64,000 bases of DNA from Arsenophonus sp052171275 (GCA_052171275.1 CM125795.1:930001-994000), one strand, 5' to 3'. Numbered from the stretch's first letter, positions 23,827 to 36,955 are shown. A program made the numbers and translations. Notes: generated from the letters alone by a model not told the origin.

Positions 23827-26005
23827 TTTATTATTAATACTATTTTTAATAAATAGTTTAATATTAATTATTGTGATTATTCTTTAATAATTTATATAAG
23901 ATAATATTTTATATTATAAATATATTTACCACCAAATAAGTTATAAATAATTTTATTAATTATAATTTTAAAGAAAAAGATAATAATATTTATGATTGAT
24001 TTTTAATTAATAATCTTAAGTTCACTTTAATTGAAGTTTTGTTCTTTGTTAATAAAATTATTAACGATATTATAGATTTTAGCATCGATATCATTTTATC
24101 TTTATTCTTTAACATAAATTAAAAACAAATTTCTTTAAAAGAAATAATTTTATTACTATAAAAAATTAATATCTACATTATTAATTAATCTGCTTATTAA
24201 AACAGAATTTATATATAGTAAATATATAAATATCATTTACTATATTGAGCTCATTGCTTTTAAAAGTTATGTTATTATTTTTTATAAAAAATAACTAAAA
24301 TTAAAATTTTTGATATACTTAAAAGTATTACTTTTAAGGTTTATTTTGATGATATTAAAATTTTATTTTTTTACATAAATGTTATTTATTAATTAATTTA
24401 AGTTTAATTTATGTTTAAATTTTAATTAAATTAACATTAATAATGATACTGATTTAAAATATATTTCTAATATATATTTTAAATATTTTTTTTAAACTTA
24501 TTTTTAATAAATCAATAGTAGTTAATATAATATTGGTAATAAATTAAGTTTAGTTATTTTATTAATAAAAAAATTGTTATCAAATATTTTGAAATAAACT
24601 TGAGAATTGTATTTTTATTTTATATTTTTTATTTTAATACAAATATCTTTATTAAAAATAATAAATCTCATATAAATATTTTATGTGAATAAAAAATTTT
24701 TATGCATTGATATTGATTTTTTAATGTTATTTCATTTGATGAAATTTTATTTTTTATTTATTATCTCTATAATAGTAATAAGAAATTTATAAAATTAATT
24801 GTAAATATAAGTTACTAAATAATTTATTTATATAATTTCTTTTTATGAAATGTTATAAATCTTATTTATTAAGTATTTATGATTAATAATATATATAACT
24901 TCTATCTATATTAATTTTTATTAATAATTAAAATTACTGTTAATTTATTTTTATTAAGTATAATTTTCTTTCAGATATTGATACAAATATAAATTTAACA
25001 AACATAATTTTTATAATTTTATTTTTTAAGATAGAGATAAATAATAAATATGTTATTTTTAATAAAAATGGAATTTTAAATGAACTAATTTCCTACTGTA
25101 ATTAATTTACCATTAATTGAATATATTAAGAATAGAAAATTATTTATTGAAATATAATAACAAAATATATTATATACGTATATTATGTTAAAAATAATCT
25201 GTTTTAGAATTTTGTAATAAAGGTTAAATTAATTAATAGTAATTTAATATAATAAATATGATTGTTAATTTATTTTAGAATAAAGTATTATATCAATAAT
25301 TAATCATTATTTTTAATTTTATACATTTAATTTATATATATTATTAAATGATATATATTTAAATATTTTATTAAATTTATTGAAATTTAATAATATTCTA
25401 TAATCATATCTTAAATCTAATTTATTGTCATTTGAATATATAATGTAAGTTTTTTTGAATTATATGTGTAAATATGCTTTTTTATTTTTATCTTCTAAAT
25501 TTTAGAATAGAAAGGTATATATTCGTTTTTACTAAAGTACAAAGTAAATTTAATGATTTCTATTGTATTACAAATACATAAATTAATTAATATTTATGAA
25601 TATAATTTTATAATTATAGTTTAAACAATTATCTCTATTACACTCTTATTTTCAGATTAAAACTTGATTTTAAAAATCATTTCGATTTAAAATAATTTAA
25701 ATATTTTATAAAGAAATTTTTTAAATAAAAAATAATGAATGAAATTTTCATATATTTTATTAAAATAAAATTCATAATTGATTATAAATAGTTTTTAATA
25801 ATACTTATTATATAATAATAATATCTAAAAAAAGATATTGTTTTATATGAATTCTATATATCGATAATTTAGGCATAGATAAATATTGAAAATTTTGATT
25901 TTACAAAATTTATTTAGATTATATTTTACTTTTATAATAATAATGTTAAATTTTATTTAATATTATTAGATCTAGTAATAAATTACTATTTATTAATGAA
26001 AATTA

Positions 26006-26057
26006 ATTATTAGTTTTATACAATAAAATTGATTATTAGTTTTATACAATAAAATTG
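26006..26057. repeat. 26-bp tandem duplication upstream of fumC
   Basis: A 26-bp unit beginning ATTATTAGTTTTATAC occurs twice with no mismatch, followed by six bases of a third copy. It ends 124 bp before the fumC start, so it may lie in or near the fumC promoter region. Identical copies suggest a recent slippage event. Confidence 0.92.
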
Positions 26058-26181
26058 ATTATTTTTCATTATTTTAAAATTAAAATAATGAATAATTTTT
26101 ATTATAATAATTCTTAATGCCTCACAAAGATCAATTATGAATATATAAAAATTTTATTAATAAAAAAAGAGATAAACAATA

Positions 26182-27579
26182 ATGTCAGAATATCGTATTG
26201 AAAAAGATTCAATTGGTGAAATTAAAATCCACTCAGATAGATTATGGGGTGCTCAAACACAACGATCGCTGAAATATTTTAATATATCATCAGAAAAAAT
26301 GCCAATCGCTATAATACGTGCATTAGCCATAATTAAAAAAGCAGCGACTGAAGCAAATATAGATTTAGGTTTGATAGCAAAGGATAAGGGTAATGCTATT
26401 ATCGCTTCCGCTAATGAAGTGTTAGATGATAAACATCTGGTTGAATTTCCATTAAAAATTTGGCAGACTGGTTCTGGTACACAAACTAATATGAATATGA
26501 ATGAAGTATTAGCAAATAGAGCAAGTGAAATTTTAGGTGGAAAAAGAGGAGATAAATATTTAATTCATCCAAATGATGATGTAAATAAAAGTCAGAGTTC
26601 TAATGATGTATTTGCGACAGCAATGCATATATCTGCTGTTGTTGCTTTACATCAACAATTATTACCAAAATTAAAAGAACTAAAAATTACTTTTAATCAA
26701 AAATCTAATGATTTTAATGATATTGTAAAAATCGGGCGTACACATCTGCAAGATGCAACACCATTAACTTTAGGACAAGAAATATCTGGTTGGGTAGCAA
26801 TGTTATCTCATAATATTCAACATATTGAAGAGAGCATTCCTCATCTTTCTGAATTAGCCTTAGGAGGAACAGCAGTTGGTACTGGTTTAAATACTCATCC
26901 TGAATATTCCATATTGGTTGCTAATAAAATTGCAAAATTATCTGGTCAAGCATTTATTACTTCACCTAATAAATTTGAATCTTTAGCTACTTGTGATGCT
27001 TTAGTTCATGCGCATGGAACTTTAAAAGCTTTAGCAGGTTCATTAATGAAAATTGCTAATGATATTAGATGGTTATCATCTGGTCCTCGTTGTGGTATTG
27101 GAGAAATTATGATTCCTGAAAATGAGCCTGGAAGTTCTATAATGCCAGGAAAAGTAAATCCTACTCAATGTGAAGTATTAACTATGCTTTGTGCTAAAGT
27201 CATGGGCAATGATGTAGCTATTAGCATTGGTGGTGCATCAGGTAATTTTGAGCTTAATGTTTTTAGACCTATGATTATAGATAATTTTTTACAATCAGTT
27301 CGTTTATTGGCAGATGGTATTCTTAGTTTTAATGATTATTGTGCTAAAGGTATAAAACCTAATCGCCAACGTATAAATAAATTATTACATGAATCATTAA
27401 TGTTGGTTACTGCATTAAATACTCATATCGGTTATGATAAAGCTGCTGAAATTACTAAAAAAGCACATAAAGAAGGATTAACTCTTAAACAAAGTGCATT
27501 AAAATTAGCATATTTAACAGAAGATGAATTTGATAGTTGGGTGCGACCTGAAAATATGGTTGGTAATATTAAAAAATAA
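26182..27579 (+). CDS. fumC: fumarate hydratase class II
   Basis: FumC hydrates fumarate to malate in the TCA cycle and, unlike FumA and FumB, needs no Fe-S cluster. The 465-residue product aligns end to end with E. coli FumC (467). Catalytic H188 (GRTHLQDATPLTLGQE) and S318 in the mobile loop GSSIMPGKVNP have exactly the E. coli numbers. The first signature block TGSGTQTNMNMNEV is intact. One change stands out: SSNDVFPTAMH reads SSNDVFATAMH, with A145 replacing a proline that E. coli FumC carries. The start matches the family N-terminus (EKDSIGEI). The upstream GAGATAAACAATA is a weak ribosome binding site. It stands alone, with fumA, tus, rst and manA not recognisable nearby, and has its own likely terminator. 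In E. coli it is SoxRS- and oxygen-induced. Confidence 0.98.
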   Translation: MSEYRIEKDSIGEIKIHSDRLWGAQTQRSLKYFNISSEKMPIAIIRALAIIKKAATEANIDLGLIAKDKGNAIIASANEVLDDKHLVEFPLKIWQTGSGTQTNMNMNEVLANRASEILGGKRGDKYLIHPNDDVNKSQSSNDVFATAMHISAVVALHQQLLPKLKELKITFNQKSNDFNDIVKIGRTHLQDATPLTLGQEISGWVAMLSHNIQHIEESIPHLSELALGGTAVGTGLNTHPEYSILVANKIAKLSGQAFITSPNKFESLATCDALVHAHGTLKALAGSLMKIANDIRWLSSGPRCGIGEIMIPENEPGSSIMPGKVNPTQCEVLTMLCAKVMGNDVAISIGGASGNFELNVFRPMIIDNFLQSVRLLADGILSFNDYCAKGIKPNRQRINKLLHESLMLVTALNTHIGYDKAAEITKKAHKEGLTLKQSALKLAYLTEDEFDSWVRPENMVGNIKK

Positions 27580-27590
27580 TTTTTTATCTT

Positions 27591-27644
27591 TTAAGTAAAA
27601 TAATAGAGTTATTTATTAATACTAATTATTTTACTTAATTTTTT
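27591..27644 (+). terminator. fumC rho-independent terminator
   Basis: A 14-bp perfect stem (27591-27604 with 27625-27638) and 20-base loop begins 12 bp after the fumC stop and is followed directly by six T. The stem has only two G-C pairs, low for a terminator but reasonable in this composition. Place and T-tract make this the best terminator in the window. Confidence 0.65.
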
Positions 27645-28383
27645 AAAAAATAATTAATAATAGTTAATATTAATATTAATTTTACTTTTAGATTAAAACT
27701 ATAAATAAAATGTAATTTATTTTATAGTATTTTTTTACATTATATATTATAATATGATTTGATATAATTAAACTTTAAAAATCAAAAGTATTTTATGTGT
27801 TTATTAATAACTAATAACCTACATAATTATATTATATTTATAAAACTATTTCATAAATAGAAAATAAATTATAAATAAAAAAATAATCCTTTTCTATAGA
27901 AAATTTTTAAAATTAATTCATCGAATTTTAATTCGATTTAAAAATCTTTAAAATATTCTGAAGAAAATAAATGAATATTAAAATGTAATAAGATCAGAAT
28001 AAAAATAAAAGAGTAAATATAATAAGCTTTCATCTATAAAAAATATCAAACGATATAATACTATAAAATAATAGAGAATAATATTCTCTCACTTTTGAGT
28101 AGGTTAAATAACCATTCTATTGTTAATTTAATATCAATTAAGGATTTATAAAAATTATTATAAATATAAAAGTAAAGTTATCTCTTATAATAAAGCGATA
28201 AATATAATATATCGTAGAAAATTCTATTAAAAGTTAATCACCAATGAATGTCGCTATAAACATAAATAAAACTCTGCATATTATAAAAATGGTATAATAG
28301 GACTATTAAGTATATTGTACTCAAAACTTACTTTATAAAATGTTAGTTATTATTTAAATAAAATCTAGAAAAAAAGTTGATAA

Positions 28384-28599
28384 TTAAATATTAATTTAAT
28401 AAAAAATTTTGCATGTACAGAGAATATCATCAAATTTTTATCTGATAATGGAATTATTTTTACAAGTAAAATTATTTTTAATATCTTCTTAATATATTTT
28501 AATTTTTATATTTATAAATATTTAATTATATTTAATGCTATAATAAATAAAACGATAGGATTTTATTTAAAAAATTCAATAAACTTTATCAAAAAATAA
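28384..28599 (+). pseudogene. possible DDE transposase fossil
   Basis: A 71-codon open stretch reads IIKFLSDNG, then FTSK, and 29 residues after DNG reads NAIINKTIGFYLKN. The DNG-x2-FTS and NA(I/V)xxxxxxxLK pattern is that of the C-terminal part of the integrase-core domain of IS3-like OrfB proteins. The preceding DDE residues and terminal repeats are not readable. The low-complexity composition could mimic this, so confidence is low. Confidence 0.35.
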
Positions 28600-30451
28600 T
28601 TTTGATATTAAATATTTTAATTATTAAAATTAATAAAATCCAAATAATTCTTTTAATAATATAAAAATATTAGTGATTTTAAATAATTAAATAATTTAAT
28701 AATTATTAAGATAAATGATATAGTAATATAATTAATGATAATGGTATCTATTATTATTTATTTTATTTATTATCATTTCTTTATTTATATTATATAATTT
28801 ATATAACAATTTATTTTTTATTCTAAATATATTAATTAAGATATAATAATATAAGATATCTCTAAATAGTTAATAAAAAATAAAAATTATTAATATTATC
28901 TATATTTACTTATTATTTAACAAATACAGAAATTTTATTTCATAATAGATATTAATATAAATTTTAATTTTTTTATTTGTTATTAACATTATTAATTAAT
29001 AGTTTGATAATTTTTAGAAAAAAAGAAAAATATTTTTAAAATAGATTTATTTAAAAAGTTATATTATTAATTATAGATAATGAGTTAAAATTTATGAAAT
29101 TTATGACTTAATTTAATAATCTTATTATTATGGTTTTAATCATATCATATAAAATATTAATTTTTTATTATTTTATTAATAATTGATATTACATAATTTA
29201 TTATTAACTTATTTATTATTTATATAACTTAAATTATTATATTTTATATTTTATTTTATAAATTATATAAAATAGATATTTAAACTTTTCTAGCAATATC
29301 AATATTTATTTTTTAGTATAAAATACTATATTAATTATATTAATATTTATATATTTATTTTTTATTTTTTTTGAGATTATGAAATATACTTTAATATAGT
29401 TATGTTGTGAAAAGATTGATTATTAATAGTTTATTGATTTAATTTTTTTCTAAAAAAATTTTATAATAAAACTACACTTATTATTAAATAATACGATTTT
29501 AAAATAAAAACTTATTTTTTATATATTACAAGTTATATTTCAAAATAACACTATATATTATTAATATAATTTTTTATTAATACTCTTGTCATGATTATGT
29601 TTTTAGAATTACATTCTGGATTAAAAAACAAAAAATAATATTCATATATAAAAATATTTTTCATACATTTTGTTTTTTAATAAATTTAATAAAATTTATA
29701 TAAATAAATAATTATACTAGATTAATTAAAATTATATGATCTATCTAAAGATTTTCTATTGATTTATTGATTAATTTTAATTTATTTTTGTATTTTTATC
29801 AAAAAAAATAACAATAAATCTGATTAAATTAATATTATAAAATTATCTAAAGAGCTTATCAAAATAGATACTTTATTAAAAATAATTGAATTTTGATTTA
29901 TGATTTAATGATAGAGATCAATAGTTATCTTAAAATTATTAATTAATATTAATAGTTTCTATATATTATAATTAACAATAATTTTATTGATTTTTTTATA
30001 TTAATTAAATAAAAGATAATCAATATATTTTTAAATTAAAATGTTATAAATATTAACTTTTGGTTAATGTTAATGAGTAGTTATCAATAAAAAAATAAAA
30101 TATTTTTATTATAATATTTTTATTCTAAAACTAATATTAATTTATTAATAAATATTAAAAATTTAATCTATAATTAATTAATATTATTTAATTTTTATAA
30201 AAACTTTTATTAAATTATAAATTTATAAAAATTAATTATTATTAATATTTTTTAAAAAAAATGTAGCTAATTATATTTTTTGTGATTAAATAATATTATA
30301 ATATATAATTAATTTTATTTTTTTTACCTTTAAAATCTGATAATAAATTATTTTACTTATGTTATTAAAATATTATTTTATATGAAATTTCTATCTTTTT
30401 TTCTAAAATAGAATATATTTTCTAATTATTTAATTTAGTAATAATAAAAAT

Positions 30452-30500
30452 AATTATTTATCTAATATTTGTTATTAGAACAAATATTAGATAAATAATT
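30452..30500. repeat. perfect 22-bp inverted repeat, 5-base loop
   Basis: The arms 30452-30473 and 30479-30500 are exact reverse complements with loop ATTAG. No gene lies within 2.8 kb on either side. No T-tract follows on either strand, so it is not an ordinary terminator. Confidence 0.9.
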
Positions 30501-33500
30501 TCTATGATGATTAGATTAAATTAATAAACTAATAAAATTAGTTAACTTAATAAAAGATTATAAATAGAATTTTCTAATTTTTGTTAAAGTTTAATAATTT
30601 ATTAAAATGATATATTTAAAAGTGAATTAAAAAATATTTATAACTAAATAAATATAAATAAATTAATTACTATTAATTAATTCTAATATAAAGTAACTTA
30701 TTCACTAGAATAATATAAAAAATATTTTTTTATAAAAAACTTTATTAGATATTAATACTGAATATTTTAAATAAAATTATTATTATTTTATGATAATTAC
30801 ATAGATCTATAGCTAATAATAAGATAGATTTAAATAATTATTTAAAATAATTTAGAAAATGTTCGCTTCATATTAATAAATTAATAAATAATTAATTTTT
30901 TAAAATTATGATTAAAAAAACTAAATTATTTTTATTATTATCTATATCTTAATTTTATCAATAATATTATTATTACAATATTATTATTTTATTTTACACT
31001 AATTTGATTTACTTTAAATAAACTATTAATAATTATTAATTCTAAGTTAATTTATTATATATAAAATATATATTAAGTATTTATTTCTATATATAGAAAT
31101 TCAAGCAGAAGAGATATTGTATTTATTATAATGATAAAATCATATTTGATAATAAATCATTATGATGATGTATTAAAAATTAAAATAAAACATAATGAAT
31201 ATTAAAAATAAAAAATCTCTGTTTATAACAGATTTAATTCATGACTTAATTATTAATATAATAATAAAATTGTAAATAATTTTAAATTTATTATGATAAA
31301 GATTATGAGAGATATATAATTTTAATTATTTTATAGTATTTTAGTTTAATTTTTTATAATAGAGATTAAAGATATAGTTATTAAAAAAATATATTAATAA
31401 ATTCTACAAGAGAATATTTCTATATCTATTTTATCAATATTTAAATTTATTTAATATTAAATATTATATTTTATTTTATTATTTTTCTATAAATATATTT
31501 ATCTTTTTAGATAAATAGTATTATTCATATTTTTATAAATAATTATCTCATATAAATAATTATTTATAGTAATAATAAATTAATAAAGTTAAAATTAATA
31601 TAAATTTAAATATGTTTTTATCATTTATATTATTATAAAAAATTTATACTAATTTAGCATAATTTTTATAAAATATATAAAAAATAATAAGTTATTATTA
31701 TAAAATTTTATATGTACTTAGATTAATAAAAATTGATAAAAAATATTTTTAAAAATTAATTTAAAAAGAAAAAGTTAAATTAATAAGTGATATAAATATA
31801 TTTTTAGTATTTATATATTAGTAGATTTATAAATTTTAGATATTTTCTTTATTATCATAAATATTATAGGATATTATCCTAATAAAGATTGATAATATCT
31901 TTTACTTCTGTTTTAAATAGATAAGTAAAAGAAATTAAAAAATTGTTTATATATATAATTTTATCAATATTTTGATATTATAAATAAATATTTATATTTA
32001 TTTTATAGAAAATGTTAATTATATTTTAATAAGTATATATATTGTCTAATATTCAGTTTTATATATAATTTAGTCGTTAATTAGTTCTTAGTTAAAAGAT
32101 ATTATATCTGAAATTAAATTAATTAATTTTAAATATTAATGAGATATCATAAATATTTAAAAAATTTTTAATCATTAAACAATGATATTTAATGTATTTA
32201 ATAACATTTTTTAAAATAAAATAATTATTTAATATTCATTTTAAATAATGAAAAATAATATATAAAATCAATAATCAATAAAATATAAATTATAAATTAA
32301 TTTATTATAAATTAATTGAGTTAATACTAATAAGTAATTATGTTTATTTTATATATTAACTTATAATAATGCTAACTCAACTTCTTTAATCTCAAAATAA
32401 AAAATCAAATACTCATGAAATGAAAATAAATGTTATTTTAATTTATAATATTAAGTGTATAAAATATTAATTTTAAAAATATTTCTATATATGTTATTGA
32501 AATATAATACTAAATTAATTAGTGATGTATGATAACTAAATTCATATAAATATAAACTCTATTATTATCTTTAATAGCCTAATATATTTTAGGAAAATTA
32601 AGATAAGTAACAAGAATTAAATTTTTTACTAAATATTATATTTCAAGAATATATTTATTATTAATTTACTAATAAAAAAATTTATTTAACGGATTATAAG
32701 TAAAAATTTATTTATATAATGAAAACTAAATATTAATAATTTGAGAAAATAAACAGTTCTAAATAACTAGAAAACTACTATGATAAAATTAATTATATTA
32801 AAATTATCATAAAATAAATGATTTTATGCGAAAAATAATACTAAAAAATATTTACTAAATGAATTAATTATCATAATGAATTATAGTTAATTAATATTAA
32901 TAAATATAAAATTTTAAAATATATTTAAAAATTATAAGAAATATTATATATAACATGTTGAATTTTAGTTTTGAAAAATATTAATTATTTATTAAAATGA
33001 TTAATAATAATCAATTATTGTCTTCTATATTAATTTGATTTATGTAATGAGATAGAGTATGTAAAATGATGAAGTTAATATATTTTTATATATACAATAT
33101 ATATTAATTTTGTAAAAAAGTTCAGATAATATGATTGATTTATACAAAATTTATGGTTACTTTTTTTAAATATAAAATATTTATTTATTTAAATATTTAC
33201 AACAGAATTATTTATAATTTATAGAATAATATTAAATATTAATAAATATATTACATATAATGTGAAATCATATAAGCAATTGTATATTTAATTTAGAATT
33301 ATATTCTAATATAATTAATAGTTGTGTTGAATCTAACTATTTTTAATAATATTATATTTAATAATATAAATTAATTCATTAGAAATTTATATCAATCATA
33401 ATATAAATTATTTATATAAGCTATTTTACAACAGTATTTAAATTTAAAAATTAATATTGATATATTTATTAGTATATAAATACTTTAAATTTTTTAGTAA

Positions 33501-33763
33501 GTATTATCTATATTTATTAATTTATTTTATTATTTTAATTTTTTATACTTTATAGATAAAAATCTAAAAAAACAAAGATATTATTAAATCAAGCAAACTA
33601 AAACTGATTATAATAATCATATAATATTAAATATATAAAATATTTAATAATATTAAATTAATAAATAAAATAAACTTGTATATGTATTACTTTATATTAT
33701 AAAATATTAATAATTAATAAATTAGCTATTCTAAATGTTTTAATTGATTTTTAATATGGTTTT

Positions 33764-34521
33764 ATGAGGAAAATTATTAAATTAATATTTAAGATGTTTT
33801 TTATTTTACCATTATTTATGTTAATTTATTTAGCCTATATAAAAATAAATAATGATAAATTATGGAAAAACATTAATCAAAAATGTATTTCTAAGTTTAT
33901 AAATAGTAAATTAGAGTTACCATGTATTAAAATTAACAAACAATACAGATATGTTATATATAAAGATATAAAGGGAATATTACATCATTTATTTATACCA
34001 CTTGATAAAATATCTGGTATAGAAAGTCCTTTTTTACAAAAAAAAACACTGAAAATTATTTCATATTAGCATGGAAAAATCGTGAACTTTTCATTAAATT
34101 ATTAAATAAACCTTTTAATGAAAAATTTCTTTCTCTCGCTATAAATTCAAAATATGGTAGAACACAAGAACAATTACATATTCATTTAGCTTGCTTAAAA
34201 CATCAGGTTTTTTTAAAAATAAAAAAGAATGAGGATATAATAACTAATAATTGGAAACCATTAAATGAAAAAATTAATAACCATCAATATTTGGCTATTA
34301 AAGTTTCATGGTTAGATGTAAATAAAACATCACCATTTATTTATCTAAAAAAATATGTTAAAAAACATAATGATGATATTGCATATTATGGTTTAGCAAT
34401 GATACCAAGTAATCAAAAAAATGAATTCATTTTATTAGCGATAAGATCAAAGTTCCTTTATTTTAATTTTGGTTCAGCTGGTGAAATTCAAGATTATCAA
34501 TGTAAATTAATGAATAACTAA
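33764..34521 (+). CDS. cdh: CDP-diacylglycerol pyrophosphatase, frameshifted at an A9 run
   Basis: Cdh hydrolyses CDP-diacylglycerol to phosphatidate and CMP at the inner membrane. Residues 1-94 lie in one frame, with an N-terminal membrane segment at about 5-26 and then CIKINKQYRYVIYKDIKG and ISGIESPFLQ. The rest lies in another frame: NYFILAWKN, SLAINSKYGRTQ, the histidine motif LHIHLAC, YYGLAMIPS and GEIQDYQC. All of these align with E. coli Cdh. The break falls in nine A at 34038-34046. One extra A restores a 252-residue protein (E. coli 251) with no gap at the junction. Either transcriptional slippage rescues it or the gene has just died. The first histidine of the E. coli HFHIH motif is Gln here. 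The ribosome binding site is not evident. E. coli neighbours tpiA and sbp are absent. Confidence 0.9.
34038..34046 (+). other. A9 slippage site in cdh
   Basis: Nine consecutive A separate the two cdh frames. Runs of this length are known sites of RNA polymerase slippage in A+T-rich insect symbionts such as Buchnera and Blochmannia. A ten-A transcript would read QKKN and join the frames. Confidence 0.75.
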
Positions 34522-34584
34522 AATAATATAAATAATTAAATTTTAATAAAGTTAAAAAAATAATTATAAAATAATATATTAAAA

Positions 34585-34639
34585 TACATTAAAGCTAATT
34601 ATTTTATTAAATAATTTTATTTAAAATTAGCTTAATGTA
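34585..34639 (+). terminator. possible cdh terminator hairpin
   Basis: A 15-bp stem with one bulged A and a 24-base loop starts 63 bp after the cdh stop. A short T-rich segment follows. A second, 12-bp hairpin with loop GAT lies at 34681-34707. Either could end the cdh transcript. Confidence 0.4.
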
Positions 34640-36955
34640 ATATGTTAATTTTTAACTCAATATAAAAAATTAATGATATCAAATTTATATTTGATAAATA
34701 TAAATTTTATTATATAAGTTATAAACTCTGTATTTAATTTATATTAATTAAAATATACTAAATGATATTTATGTTTGGTCAGTAAATATAATTATTATTT
34801 ATAATATTTTTATATTATTATTTATTTTATTTTTCGGATTTTATTAACAATAGATTATGATATATTCATTAATTACATATTTTAATAATATATTTTATTT
34901 AAGAAATAAAATATATTAAAATTATAAAACAATATTAAAATTAAAGATTATAAAAATTATTATATACTTAAATATTTGTTATATATTGATATTTTATATA
35001 GAAACGATATAGTTATTTATTATAATTCTATCAATAATATTTCATATAAAAAGTAATAACTTTATATGAAGAAATGTGATTTTAATAATAAATATCTTAA
35101 TCAAGATAATTATATTAATACTAGAGTTAATAATTTTATTTATTTAAATTTAATTAAAATTTAAAAATATTATAATTGAATATATAATTTGTATTATAAT
35201 CTATATATTATATATATTTTATGAAATATATAAAAGATTATAATAGGTTTTAATAAAATATTATTAATAAAATAAGTTTAAGAATATAAACAATAATATA
35301 AATATTTTTCTTTAAAATAATAAAAGAAAAATTTTCTAACTATTTATATATCAAAAAAATAGCAGAAATATATTTATATTTATAACTATGTTTTATTTAT
35401 ATGAACTATTTATTTCTTTTAGATTATGAAAATAATTTCATAATGAATATTATTATAATACTTATTATTTTTTATATTAAAATAATTTTTTTAAAATGTT
35501 TTGTAAAAAACTGTTTTTATATTTAAATAACCTTAAGTAAAATATTAGTAAATTAGTTTCTAAATTGATAATATTTTCTTTATAACTATAATAGTTTAGA
35601 TTCATAGATTAGTTGATTATAAACGATATAAAATAGATATATCTTAAATTAATTTATTCATATAAAATTATATGGATTATTTAATCGTTTTAATTCTAGA
35701 TTTTGTTAATATAGATTTATTTAAATTTTAATAAAAATGATAGTTATAATAACTCTTTAGAACTAAAGATAATTAAAATAGTAAAATACGATATTTTAAT
35801 ATTATTAAATTATTAAGAAAATCGATTTTTTATGAAAATTATTTCATCTTTAAAATATTATGAATAAATTTTAAAAATAAAAATACTTAATAAAGTATTT
35901 TAAATCTAAATTAAAACTTATTTTAAATTTATTTAAATTGAATCTTAAGTATCAATTATTCTAAAATCAATAAACTTGAAGATAATATAGTATAAAATAT
36001 TTAATTTATTTGGTTTTTGAGCTAAAATATAAATATATTTATATTCATGATTTAAGAAATTTTATAAAAATAATAAATAAACAATCTATCAGTTTAATAA
36101 ATATTATTTAATTATTTTATTATATAAAGAATGACTAAAAATTACTTAAATTTATTTATAATAAAACAATTTATATTTGTTATATAAAGTTTAATTAACT
36201 AATATTTATTAAATATTATTAAGTTGATCTAAAGTGTTATTAAAAAAATAAAGTTATGTTTGGATAATAAAACAAAAAAATAATCTTATTATTTATTTTG
36301 TATAATAAGTATAAATATCTTATTTTTATAATATATAATATATCATAATATGAATAATTTTTGTTAAAAATAAATCTAAGATTATAAATAGGTTAATTAA
36401 TATATTTAATAGCAACATTTTAAATATCTTATTATAATTAATATATAATACAATTCTAATTTTATGATTTACTATAAGCTATTTTATTTTTTTTACCAAA
36501 AATTATAGAAATATAGATATCTTGAGTTAATTAGACTTTTTAACATTTAGTTAATAACTTATTCAATATACTATGAAAAATATTTATATTCGATTTAAAT
36601 CTAAATTAATTATTTTAATTATATTTAGAATAACGTTACCAATACATTTAGATTGTAGTATTTAAAAATATATTACAGTATTTAAAAAAAATCTTTATTA
36701 CTTATATAGTTTATTTTTTATACTTTACTAAAAGTAAAATAATTTTTCTTAAAATTATAAAAATATCTATAATAGAGTTCGAAAATTATAAAATAAAATA
36801 AACTAAAAAATAGTTATATTTATATCTTTTTAATTGTGATGATTTAAAATCATAATTTATATAAATATAAATAAAATATTTAAGTATAAAAATGGTAAAA
36901 CTTAATTTATAAAGTAGATTCATTAATTAATTTGTTTATTATTAATTAATAATAA

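Larger units (their letters stand above)
18846..26181. other. gene-free stretch between rsx and fumC
   Basis: The first kilobase should hold the lost 5' half of rsxB and rsxA; neither can be read, apart from a short in-frame extension of about 12 codons before a stop. Minus-strand 22185-22255 reads DYKTKNDYGRIPHTICF in one frame, which looks like a coding remnant but which I cannot assign. Inverted repeats lie at 22502-22531 and 23784-23826. A tandem duplication lies at 26006-26057. No intact gene or RNA is supported. Confidence 0.55.
27580..33763. other. gene-free stretch between fumC and cdh
   Basis: After the fumC terminator there is a possible transposase fossil at 28384-28599, with a 17-bp palindrome at 28073-28089 before it. 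A 22-bp perfect inverted repeat lies at 30452-30500. A shorter pair of arms near 31866-31896 (GATATTATC and GATAATATC) could also fold. Nothing else is supported on either strand. Confidence 0.55.

Noticed and set aside
33756..33767. Three-codon ORF overlapping the cdh start by ATGA
   Set aside because: It could suggest translational coupling, but it has no ribosome binding site and ATG...TGA combinations this short arise by chance.
34291..34521. Separate 76-codon gene
   Set aside because: It is the C-terminal part of cdh; coding similarity continues upstream of this ATG in the same frame to the A9 run.
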